DNA of 64,000 bases. Origin: Cochliopodium minus (taxonomy: Eukaryota; Discosea; Himatismenida; Cochliopodiidae). Made by a program: the position numbers and the translations under genes. Shown here in pieces: positions 1-12,006 of this stretch. Every line of letters starts with the position of its first letter. The stretch's first letter is position 1. The stretch is taken from the NCBI GenBank assembly GCA_024220525.1, contig JAMYWO010000012.1:202273-266272 (forward strand), given 5' to 3'. Below the pieces are notes generated by a model. The model was not told where the DNA came from and searched no databases. It was given only the letters and a program-made list of their open reading frames with translations.

Positions 1-147
1 AAAGAAGATTTTGAAAATTAAACTTTTTAATATAGGATTATCTTTTCAGTTGTTGAAAAATGTTATCAAAATAGAAAATTTAAAAAATTTAAATATTATC
101 ATAAATATTTGAAATGTTAAATCATCATGTGGATTAAATAGATATTC
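1..147 (+). repeat. 3' flank of an upstream GLUG-family paralog (copy 1)
   Basis: This stretch is nearly identical to 5116-5261, which begins with the last two bases of the TAA stop of the gene at 243-5117 and continues into its 3' flank. By register, the first two bases of the window are the end of the stop codon of another family member lying just left of the window. The match ends abruptly after the shared 'aatagatatt'. The copies differ by only a few single-base length changes in A runs, so the duplication is recent. Confidence 0.8.
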
Positions 148-242
148 CAAATGTCAATAGTTATTTTCATTTAGTATGGAGTTTTTCGTTATTATTATCC
201 ATTTATATGCAAACGAATAAATTTTATTTTAATTATAAAAAT

Positions 243-3200
243 ATGAGAAAGAGAGAAATTCCTATTTTCATTATTTTCTTTGTGATCTTGATATTTTCTC
301 AAATTGAAGGTGTGATAATTGATAATTGTGCTGATTTAAGAGATTTAATAAATGATAATCCAAATGATACCTTTTTTATAACAACATCCCTCAATTGTTT
401 AAATTTCAACATGATTCCAATATTCAATGGGACATTAGGTATTTACCTTATTTTTAATTTAAAATTATATTGAAATTGATTATAGATGGGTTGAATAATA
501 CTTTGAATATAAATTTAAATATTGCTGGAAGTCAAACTGATTGGACTGGGATATTCTTATCAGCAACAAATGCCATTTTCAAAAATTTAATAATTTCAAA
601 TTTTACCTATAATTTCAATCGCAATGGAAATATTGGGGCTCTTGTTGCAACAGCTAAAAATGTGTCATTATATAATGTTCAGATGATTGGTTTTACAACT
701 CTGAATACTTCTGATATACCGAATTATGTAAGAAATCATTTCTTATATTTTATAATTTATTCATTATTGATTAGATTGGGGCATTGATTGGATACTTGGA
801 TGGAGGTAAATTATAACATAATTCCTTCCAAAATCAATTCCAAATTCTTTCAAAAGGATACATTTCAAATACTGTGGTAAATAATTTAAATATCAATGTG
901 AATCCTTCATCAACCAAATGTGGAGGAATAGGTAAGTCATAATATATTTTTTGAGATTCAAGATTAATTAGAATTTCCTTTCAGCTGGATTTGCGAATAA
1001 TGTGACATTAGTAAATACTTCTATTTCCGCTTCTGCTGGCTTTAGAAATACTTTGAATGGTTGTGGGAATAGTGGTAATCATTACAAATCATTTTTTTTT
1101 TAATAATTTTTTTTTTTGATTCTTGTTTATAGGAGGATTCTTTGGAGAAGCCCAAAACTTTGTCTTAGTACGTAGTTTTGTACAGAATTTATTTTCAAAG
1201 TCTTCATTTCCGTAACTAAATGATACAATATTTTAATAATTGTATTATTTTAAATTTTATTGTGTTTAGTTCGGGTGGTTTTGTGGGGAAAGATGAGTAA
1301 TCTCATTTGAAGTAATTATATAAATTTAATTGTTTTAAAATTTAGATCAACCCAAACATCAACTGTTGATCAATGTGGTCTCCAATCCAATGGAGCATAT
1401 AACCATATTGAAAGTAAATTATTAAATTAACCTTTTCTTAATAATTAAAGATTTATTAAAAACAACTAAGCATCACAATACGCTGGAGGGTTGTTTGGAT
1501 ATATAAAAGAGAAGTAATATTTTTGAATGTTATTAGTATTTTTTTAAAAAAATTTTATTTTCCAGTATAACTATCTCAAACACTTATGTTGAAAATATCA
1601 ACATAACTTCATTGTAAGATCGAAACAAATTAGTTAAATTTTTGTTTAAAATTTTTGTTAGATTTGAATCGGTAGGTGGTTGTTTTGGTAGTGCACCCTC
1701 TTCAATAATTATTTCAAATTTTACAATGAATGTAAAGTCAGATGGAGATATCAATTATGTTAATGGAATTGAACAAACTGCAGGTGGTATTGCTCCCCTT
1801 TCTTTTAACTCTGAATTATCAAATGTCACACTATATAATATTCGTATCTCTGGAAAGTGTCACACAGGTGGTATGTTTGGACATACAACTGGGGTTATAC
1901 ATAAAAAAACATTTTTCACGATCAATTATTTATATATATCAAAATATATATTTAGGTTGTTAATATAGTAGAGAGCAAAATTCTGTCAAAGAGTGATTCT
2001 GTGATTAACCAAATCATAGTAAATCGAAATCAAAACCATGGTGGGGGATTTATAGGTAAATAACTTTATAATTTTGGTATTAAATTGAAACAAAAAAAAG
2101 GACTTGCTGATTTAAATGTTACGATCACATCTAGCACTTTACAAAATATTTACATCAATGGTAAAATCTTGAAAATCTAACAAGAAATCAAATAAACTAT
2201 TTGTTAAAACAACAGTTTTTAGCGATGCTGATGTAGGGGGTTTTGTTGGTAACTTTTAAAATCTTTTTTCATTTTTCTGGTTAAAACATCAATTATAATT
2301 AGCTAAAGGGAATGTTGTTGTATTAAATGATGTAACCTTATCAATAACTTCTCCTTCTGTCATCAACCAAATAACTTCTAGAAATGGAGCCAACTCTTGT
2401 GGTGGACTAATTGGATCGGGAATGGTAATTTAAAAATTTTTATAAAAATATTAATCTTTCCTTTTTAGGTTCCTACCTTGTCAGCAACAATTTCCAACCT
2501 AATCATCAATTCAACATGTAAAAATGATCATTTGTATAATTAATTTTCGTCATATTATATTTTGAATGTAGGTGAAAATATAGCTGGTGTGATTGCATAT
2601 GGCAATGGTGGAAGGTTATTTTGGACACTTTAAAAGTTTTATTAAAAAAAAAAAATTTTAAATTCTTTCATTTTAGTACTTTGGTTACATCTTTGAGAAT
2701 GACTTCAACCGGAAACATGAACAATCTTTTTACTGGGGGTAAATATTTTTGAATATAATTTAATCAAAATTTTTATATTTCTTTAATTCTAGGTTCTAAT
2801 ACCAATAGTGGACTCTTTGGAGATGGATCTAGTTTTGGTTCAATCTATTTAAACAACACCTTGGTAGAAAATATTGATGTCATTTCAAATTTGGGAGATA
2901 TTGGAACAGTAATTGGATCTGTGAGTAATTTAACAATTAACAACTTTGTTTTGAATAATACCAATGGAAATGGAAATAAAATATCTGGATTGCACACAGT
3001 TGGAGGTAAAATAAATTTCACTGTTTTAAGAATTAAATTCATAATTATTAACAAGAAAAAATTCTGTTTTAAACAAAATTTTCCCAATTAAAGGTTTGTG
3101 TGGCGTATGTGCTAATTTTTTGGTTAACAATGCTAGTGTGATAAATACTTTTGTTAATTCAACTGGGTAATTTTCCAAAAATTTTTTTATCTTTCATAAT

Positions 3201-5117
3201 AAAAATGGCTTTTAAAAAATTAAGAGGAGACAGAAATGGAATGTTTTTAGCAGCAACATTAAATGCTACAATTACTGATTCATATATTGACACTTATAAT
3301 TCTTCTACTTTATTGATAAGTGGGTCTGGTAAAGTGGGTGGATTCATTGGAGATGTAAAATCAAAAAATTAGTTTTTTTTATTTTTTATTAAATTGTAAA
3401 AAAAAAAAAGGTGAACGCAGGAGGTTTTACTGATATAAGAAGATCTGGTATTTATAAGGGTGTGATCAGTGGACTTGAAGCAGGTAAACAAATAATTTTT
3501 TATTTTTTTTCTATTTCAAAATTATTTCTTTCTTAATTGTACTTTAGCTGGTGTGGTTTGTTCGGTCGTTGATTTCTTCTTTGACCAAGTATTTTTGAGA
3601 CCAGATGTCTCTATAATTTCAACAATACAATCGGCAGGATTTGCAGTTCCTACAACGGGCTCCGAAATACAAGGAATTTTCACAAATTCTTACACTTCTG
3701 CTTTTTTAAACTCTTCAACGTAAAATTATTCTCATTACTTTTAAAAAAACTTTTAACAATTATTTACTTTTTTTTTTAATTTTAAAGTTGTGGTGGGTTT
3801 ATTACTGCTACGTCTGGTACATCTTCTGCAATATCTTTCAACAACACTTACTCCACCACCAACTTTTCTTGTACTTTCAGCAGGCATTATTTTACTTCAA
3901 GTAATAATATTAATGTAACTTTCTACAACCTCAGTTATTTTGAAGATTCTACTGAAGCTGGTAAATCATTAATTTTAATTTTTTTGTTTCATTTTTCTTA
4001 ATTTATCTGATTTTATTTTATAAATTAAGGTGTAAATGATACACAACTGATTGGTCTTCCGAAATCTAATCTCATCTCTGATGTCAACATTAACTTTGAT
4101 CAGTGTAATATATGGAGATTTGAAAGATTGATGATTGAATCACTCAACACTAACACTTCTAACTTTTGTACTCTACTTACTCCTTCTTCTCTACTTACCA
4201 CATCAGCACCTTCAACAATGACTCCATCTACTTCAACACCATCCACATTAATACCATCAACCACAACACCTTCAACGTCACTTCCTCCAACATTAACTCC
4301 ATCCATCATAACTCCATCAACAATTTCACCTTCCACAACTCATCCCTCTACTGCTTCTCCTTCTACACTAACACCTTCAACTAACATATCAACAACATCT
4401 TCTGTTGCTCCTTTTGTTTGCCATTATGTTAACGTTTCAGGTTGTGAAATTTGCGAAAGAAAACCTTTCATCATTGTTGATCTCAATATCTTCAATGTGA
4501 CTTGTCAGACTTTTATTGATGGAACCTCTAATTATATCTTTTCAGCAAAAAACTCAACAAATATTATTGTGAACAACACCATCATCATCTCAAATTCAAC
4601 AACTTATTTCAATGGTAATCTCACACAAGGATCAAATGGAAGTCTTGTTTTCACTGTTGATTCAAACAGTTCTGGAAAGTTGAATGTGACAGGATGTGTT
4701 GTGATAAATGGAACAATAACTTTGATTTTGAACACAAAACCAATTCAAAACCAAACATATGAACTTCTTTCGTTTACTTGTATTGATTCACTAAAAGTGA
4801 ATGACTCTCAAATTCAAGTTTCAAAGAAATACAAGAGTAGTTGTGATAAATTGTCTCAATCAACTTCATCAACTCAATCTTCTCTTTCTGTTTCTCTTTC
4901 TTCGACAAATGGAGGATGTTCAAATAAGGCATTGATCATTGGATTGAGTGTTGGAATTCCCCTTGGTGTCATTCTTTTGGCAATTATCATTTTATCTATT
5001 GTAAATTACCAAAGCAAAAAGACTCTCCAAGAGTTTAATAAAGATGTATCTATGAATGATGTTGGTGAAGAGAAAAATGTTTGGAGAGATAGCAAATATG
5101 ACAGCCAAATCAATTAA
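243..5117 (+). CDS. GLUG-type beta-solenoid surface protein, copy A (many introns)
   Basis: Type I membrane protein, probably an adhesin or surface-coat protein; no function is proven. I start at the Met at 243 because it opens a clean signal peptide (about 23 residues, ending near IEG); an in-frame Met at 207 would only add polar residues. The first domain begins with the GLUG entry pattern 'FNGTL-DG-NNTL' spliced across the first intron. The ectodomain is then built from repeats of the type 'GGFxGxxxxxxIxNSxVxN', each in a short exon, with roughly twenty introns of 40-110 bases. The last exon (from about 4029) holds a Ser/Thr/Pro stalk of 'PSTxTPST' units (about 4190-4400), a Cys-containing module (about 4418-4925), a transmembrane segment (about 4930-5005) and a tail of about 37 residues. 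I did not settle every splice site. Neighbouring genes at 6681, 12007 and 25516 share the architecture. Confidence 0.8.
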
Positions 5118-5261
5118 AGAAGATTTTGAAAATTAAACTTTTTAATATAGGATTATCTTTTCAGTTGTTGAAAAATGTTATCAAAATAGAAATTTAAAAA
5201 TTTAAATATTATCATAAATATTTGAAATGTTAAATCATCATGTGGATTAAATAGATATTGG
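5116..5261 (+). repeat. 3' flank repeat (copy 2) downstream of GLUG copy A
   Basis: Near-identical to bases 1-147. It covers the end of the stop codon and the 3' flank of copy A, and identity stops at about 5261, where decayed GLUG-family sequence begins. It marks the unit boundary of the tandem duplication. A more diverged relative of the flank follows copy B after 11628. Confidence 0.8.
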
Positions 5262-5324
5262 AGAGATAACCTGTAAAAATGTACGTAAAGCAAAATTTCA
5301 AATTATAATGCTAAAATTGGCTCA

Positions 5325-6637
5325 ATTTAGGTTGGTACTTTATCAGCAACAATAACCAATCTTATTGACTGATTTATAATTTGAAATAAACAAATTTTCA
5401 TGTATGTTAGCGAGAAGCAATGGTGCAAAGTATATTGGTAAATATTTTTGAATGTAATTCTTTCAATATTTATATTTCTTTAATTCTAGGTATTCAAACC
5501 AATAGTGGACTCTTTGGATCAGGTTTTAATTCACTTACTTTGAATAATCTTTTGGTAGAAAATATTGTCGACTTTTCAAATTTGGGAAATATTGGAACTG
5601 TAATTGGATCTGTGAGTAATTGGAATAGTAGCTAATCTTACAATTAATAACTTTGTTTGAATAATACAAACGGAAATGGAAATAAAATATCTGGATTACA
5701 CACTATTGGAGGTAAAAATAGTTTTTCACTGTTTTCAGAATTAAATTCACAATTATTTACAAGAAAAAATTCTGTTTTAAACAAATATTTTTCCCAACCT
5801 TCTACTTTAATTCCTTCAACAAACCCTCCATCAACCACTTCTCCTTCTACTTTAGTTCCTTCAACAAGCCCTCCATCAACCAATTCTCCTTCTACACTAA
5901 CACCATCGACAAATATACCACCAACAACATCCCTTACTCCTTGTACTTACAAAGTTGAAAATTGTACATTTTGTGAGACTCAGTTTGTAGTGATTGTAAA
6001 CGAGAGTTCTTTTGATGTAAAATGTCTTCTTGTTGTTGGAGGATCCTATAGCTATGTCTTTTCAGCCAAAAACTCAACAAATATTATTGTGAACAACACC
6101 ATCGTCATCTCAAATTCAACAACTTATTTCAATGGTAATCTCACGCAAGGATCAAATGGAAGTCTTGTTTTCACTGTTGATTCAAACAGTTCTGGAAAGT
6201 TGAATGTGACAGGATGTGTTGTGATAAATGGAACAATAACTTTGATTTTGAACACAAAACCAATTCAAAACCAAACATATGAACTTCTTTCGTTTACTTG
6301 TATTGATTCACTAAAAGTGAATGACTCTCAAATTCAAGTTTCAAAGAAATACAAGAGTAGTTGTGATAAATTGTCTCAATCAACTTCATCAACTCAATCT
6401 TCTCTTTCTGTTTCTCTTTCTTCAACAAATGGAGGATGTTCAAATAAAAGTTTGATTATTGGATTGAGTCTTGGAATCCCTCTTGGTGTCATTCTTTTGA
6501 CAATTATCATTTTGTCTTATATAAAATTCCAAAGCAAAAAGACTCTCCAAGAGTTTAATAAAGATATGGCGATGAAGGAAATGAGTGATCAAAAGAGCAA
6601 TGTTTGGGGAAGCAATAATAATAATGATAATAATTGA
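5325..6637 (+). pseudogene. Truncated GLUG-family copy (5' end lost, 3' end intact)
   Basis: A deletion derivative of a copy-A-like gene. Around 5330-5375 an exon matching 2466-2515 of copy A has decayed and contains a stop. 5490-5720 matches 2790-3010 of copy A (the 'TNSGLFG' and 'NNTNGNGNKISGLHT' exons). The intron that follows in copy A (from about 3006) runs here for about 80 bases and then passes directly into the Ser/Thr/Pro stalk at about 5800, so exons equivalent to about 1.1 kb are missing. No signal peptide is visible. From 5800 to the stop at 6637 the stalk, the Cys module, the transmembrane segment (about 6450-6525) and an Asn-rich tail are open and nearly identical to copies A and B. 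It is probably a pseudogene, but could donate sequence to its neighbours by gene conversion. Confidence 0.7.
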
Positions 6638-6680
6638 TTTTCAAATTTGTACCTTCATTTCCTCTTTCAATTAAAAAAAA

Positions 6681-9600
6681 ATGAAACTCATTCATTTTAT
6701 TTTTTTATTTGGTTTGTTGATATATTTCTCTAGTTCAGATCCAATCAGAAATTGTACAGAATTGCAAAATATATCAAGCTCCGTATCAACTTATACTATA
6801 GAAAACAACATTGATTGTAGTTCTATTAATTTCAATCCCATCTCTTTTTTCAATGGAACTCTGGGTAAAAAAAAATTTAAATAATTAAGAAAAATTTTGT
6901 TTCTTATCATTTTAACTTTCAATCTTTTCATTAATGGATCTGAGTATATTCAAATTTAATAAATAATTTTATTTGAATTTAATTAATATTTTAATTTTTA
7001 TTTTATAAAGATGGAAAGGGATATATAATAAGTAATTTGAGTTTCAGAGCAAATGATCAAGACATTGGAATGTTTGAAAATATCAACCGTGCTTGTATCC
7101 AGAATTTGAAGATTGAAAACTTTAGCTTCAGCAATAATACATCCAACAATAGATTTGGGATCATTGCAGCAAGAGCCAACAATTCCAACATTAATAATGT
7201 TTCTTTAACTTCTATCAATATCACATTTTCTGCATCAAACAATAGGGTAAAAAATTTGGTTACAAAATATTCAATTTGATAATATTATATAATCAATAGG
7301 TAGGAGCACTTGTCGGAGTATCTAATGGAGTAAACATCACAAATTGTTATTTGCAAGGAATTAAATTAGATGGATGTCAATATTGCGGAGGATTGAGTAA
7401 AATTATAAAATTATATTGAGGATCCCAATAAATATTAATTATATAACTTATAGTTGGAGATGCTGGAACTTATGGATCCCTTTATATCTCTAATACATCA
7501 ATTATCGGAATCACTATCTCTACAGGGGAGATTTCAGGTAAATAAATTTTAATTAATAATAAAAACCTTAATTCATTTATTAGGTGGATTTTGTGGACAG
7601 GCCAAAGATTTCAAAGTAAGTCATTAATTTCATTTAATTTAGATTTTATTTTTTTTCTTTCAATATCAGGTAAGCCAGTGTAATATAAAAGGCATAAATA
7701 TATCACAATCATCTAATACGTAAAAAATTAAAAACAATAATTATAAATAATAAATTTTAAAAGAGGAGGTGGTCTTTTTGGAAATGTCCCAGGGGGTTGG
7801 TTTTTATTCAGTTATATCAAATTTTAAAAATTAATTTTTTAAAGGAAATTTTGCTGCTTCTTTTATTGACCAGACCTACCTCTTCTCGAATGGAAATATG
7901 AACTTTATATCTGGTATTTTAACAAAAAATTTTTCTCCTTATTTGATTTTAATTTTTTTTTAGCTATTTCAAGTGTGGGTGGATTTGTTGGAGATAACGA
8001 TCAACAAATACACATAACAAATTCATACATTGAAAATCTAAACTTATATTCTGCGTAAAAATATTGACTTTTGATCAAATTTATTTTTTAATTTTTCATT
8101 TTTTAGTAACGAAAATTCTGGTGGTTTTGTTGGTAATTTATTTTGATGTTGTTTAATTTTTTTTTTCAAAGTGAAAATATCAAAGGTAATGCAGATGAAG
8201 TACTCAGGTTCACAAATTGTTCTCTTGGAATTAATTCGTCAATTTTTTCAACAAATATTGTTAGAGCTTCCGCGCACGCAGGTGGTTTTGTAGGTAAATT
8301 AGTTTTTTATAACACTAATAAATCTATTATTATTTTTTCAAGGATCAACTGATGATCCTATTTACATTGACGGTGGAAATGTGACAAATATCTCGGTTTA
8401 CACTCCTAATGGTAAAGGAGGAGGATTGATTGGAAATGTTTAAACAAACTTTTTTTTCTTTTCTTTATTATAATTTTAATATTTTGAATTATAAATAGGC
8501 AAAGAGCGTGGTTATCGCTAATAGCAACTTAATATCAACTTCACAATCTATTATGAACGTGATTAATTCACTTGACCATGGAGGAGGATTTGTTGGTAAA
8601 TAAAAAAACTCAGCATTTCGAAATGAAAATTAAATCTACTTTATATTTTTACTAGGTTTTTGTGAAGATATAAACATAAGTTTTTCAACAATCACAAATT
8701 TACTAATGACCGAGCAAGAAAATGGTAGAACAATATTTTTCATTAAATTATTAGATTAAATTTAATGATTATAAAGATGCTGGGGGATTTGTCGGTAAAA
8801 TAATATTTAGTTCAATTTAATTTCTTCAGTATAAATAATTAATAATTACAATATTAGGAAAACCTGGTAGTTGTATCATTACTGATAGCAAGATCACCAC
8901 CAATTCTGCATCAGTTTACAATCTCTTCAATGGGACAAAATCGTATGCCATCATTGAATTTCATATTGTTAATCAGATTTTTAATTTTTACTATTAGAAT
9001 GCAATCTGTTGGAGGCATTAGCGGGAGTGGTGGCCCATTTACATTAATCAACAACGAAATCACAAACCTTAATATAAACAAAACATGTAAAATAGAAATA
9101 AATTTCAAACCAAATTTAGATTACTAATTGTATTGAGTAGCATCTAATATTGGTGCACTTGTTGGGTATGGTAATAATGGTGGAATAGCAAATGTGTCAA
9201 ATTTTAAGTTAACAACCACAGGTACCTCAAATAACTTAATCACAGGAGGTCTGCATTTCAATTTTGTTCAAAAAAAAAAAATTTTAAAAATTTTTGATTT
9301 ATAACTAGAGGTCTATGTTATCTCTGGATTATTTGGACAAAGTTTTAATAATATAACACTCCACAATGGTAAATATCTTGTATATATTGTTGAATATTTT
9401 CTAAAATGTTTTTTATATCATAGTTACTATTGAGAATCTTGATGTAATCGGAAATACAAACAATGTGGGGGGTGTAACAATAAAAAAATTTAAAAAAGTA
9501 TTAAAAATAAAAATTTTCCTTCAAATCAGATTGTAGGAACAAGCAATTTTTTGAATGTCTCAAATTTTGTTTTGAATAACACCCTTGGAAAAATAAATAA

Positions 9601-11628
9601 AATATCTGGAGATGGAAATTTGGGAGGTAATTATTATTGTTTTTTTTTTAAATTCTTATTTTTATTTTATTTAAAAAGGGCTTTGCGGAAATTGTGATAA
9701 TTTCTTTCTGAAGAATAGTGTTGTTCTTAACACATACATTTCTGGAACGTAAATTATTTTCACCAACCTAGTTTTTTTTAATTTAATTTTTTTTGAACAT
9801 TTCAGAGGGAATAATGTTGGAGGATTTGCGGGGCAAGTAACAAATGTACGAGTTTATTTTTTTCAAAGAAAAAAAAATTGATTATGTTAATTTTTTTTAG
9901 ATGACTATCACAAACTCTTTTATAGATACCTACAATGACTCTTTGACGATAGCAAGTGGTTCTAATTATGTTGGGGGTTTTGCGGGAAGATCTATAAACT
10001 CTGTCATTCAAAGTTCAGGAATGTACAAAGGTAAACAAAAGAAAATAAAATTTGTTAAATTAATAATATTATTCTCAAAGGTGTGATCTCAAGTGATGGA
10101 TTTGCAAGTAAGTTTTTATTTTTCAAAAAAAAAATTGTTATGTAAAATACTTTTTAAAGGTGGCTTATTGAATCAAGCAAACTCTTTTACAATTGAACAA
10201 GTGTTCCTCAGATCAAATGTTACTATAAATTCTACTAATCAAGCTTCTGGATTTGTTTATACCAATGTTGGAAATGTTTTGGGATCAGTTAAAAACTCTT
10301 ACAGTAGTGCTTTAATCTCTTCAAGTAAAAAAAAAAAATTTTTAATACTTAATTTAATTTTCATTTTTTTTTTTTTTAAGTCAACAGTTTTTGTAGCTGC
10401 TTTTTTGGAAACTCTACTTTTTCAAGCATGAATTTTTCTGACAGCTATTCTCTTTGTGCATTTTCTCCTTCTTGCAGACAAAACTACTCCCTATTCACTA
10501 GTTTTTCAACATCTCAATCAATTAATTTTAGTAAAATTTGCTATGTGAACACCAGTTCTATTGGTATTAATAAGATTGAAAACTCTTGATTTATCATTTA
10601 TTTATTTTTTTTTCTTAATTTTTTAATTTAAAGGTGGAGGAGATATTGCTAACACAATTCCCTTTCCAAATGATCCTAGCCTCTATTCATATGTTTACCA
10701 AAATTTTGATCAATGTAATATTTGGAGATTTGAAAGATTGATGATTGAATCACTCAACCACAACACCTCTAACTTATGTGCGATATCCACAACATCTTTT
10801 CCATCAACAATAACTCCATCAACTACTTTGCCTTCCACAATACCTCCCTCTACTGCTTCTCCTTCTACACTAACACCTTCAACTAACATACCAACAACAT
10901 CTACTGTTGCTCCTTTTGTTTGCCATTATGTTAACGTTTCAGGTTGTGAAATTTGCGAAAGAAAACCTTTCATCATTGTTGATCTCAATATCTTCAATGT
11001 GACTTGTCAGACTTTTATTGATGGAACCTCTAATTATGTCTTTTCAGCCAAAAACTCAACAGGTATTGTTGTGGACAACACCATCGTCATCTCAAATTCA
11101 ACAACTTATTTCAATGGTAATCTCACGCAAGGATCAAATGGAAGTCTTGTTTTCACTGTTGATTCAAACAGTTCTGGAAAGTTGAATGTGACAGGATGTG
11201 TTGTGATAAATGGAACAATAACTTTGATTTTGAACACAAAACCAATTCAAAACCAAACATATGAACTTCTTTCGTTTACTTGTATTGATTCACTAAAAGT
11301 GAATGATTCTCAAATTCAAGTTTCAAAGAAATACAAGAGTAGTTGTGATAAATTGTCTCAATCAACTTCATCAACTCAATCTTCTCTTTCTGTTTCTCTT
11401 TCTTCAACAAATGGAGGATGTTCAAATAAGGCATTGATCATTGGATTGAGTGTTGGAATTCCTGTTGGCCTCTTTTTCTTGATCCTTCTTATCATCATCT
11501 TGGCTAGATTCTTGAACTCAAAGAAGATGAAAAATTTTGGCAAAGAAATCCAAATGGAAAATCATGAAAACAAACAAATAGATAGTGGAATGTGGAGAGA
11601 TAGTAAATATGACAGCAAAATCAATTAA
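6681..11628 (+). CDS. GLUG-type beta-solenoid surface protein, copy B (many introns)
   Basis: Same architecture as copy A: a signal peptide at the Met at 6681 (hydrophobic core ending near YFSSSDP), then Cys-containing 'NCTELQN' and 'IDCSS' segments, the entry motif 'FFNGTL' joined over an intron to 'DGKGYIISNLSF', and many short exons with 'GGFVG' repeats. The last exon (from about 10634) carries a short 'PSTxTPST' stalk (about 10800-10890), the Cys module (about 10918-11425), a transmembrane segment (about 11435-11510) and a charged tail ending in WRDSKYDSKIN. The Cys module is almost identical to copy A at nucleotide level, whereas the ectodomain exons have diverged strongly. The cytoplasmic tail combines a juxtamembrane part of its own with an end very like copy A's, which points to conversion tracts. 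Splice sites within the ectodomain were read approximately. Confidence 0.8.
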
Positions 11629-12006
11629 GGAAGATTTTAAAAGAATGAAAAATTAAAACTTTTAAACTTTTAAAATATAACTTGTTGATCAATATATGCA
11701 AATATATATTTTTAGTTTTCATTAGGCCTAGTTTTAGTACATTCTTTCCCTCTTTCTACTCGAATACTTTACAAAATATTAGTAGGTTTTGTGGGAGTGA
11801 CATATTCCAAAAAATTTTTTATTCTTGATTAGTTATTTAATTTACTAATTTACTTGAAAGGAAATTGAAATAGAATCGTTGATTTAAAGATATAATAAAT
11901 TCAACAAAATCAAATTTTTGTCAAATCAAATAATAAATATAAGTTTTCAAGGATTAATTTTGACGAGAAAATATGAAAAAAAATAAAATCAAAATTTTGA
12001 AAATAA
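11629..12006. other. Intergenic stretch between GLUG copies B and C
   Basis: AT-rich spacer of 378 bases. The first 60 or so bases resemble the 3' flank repeat seen at 1-147 and 5116-5261 in a diverged form. I see no further gene, RNA or repeat in it. Confidence 0.5.
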
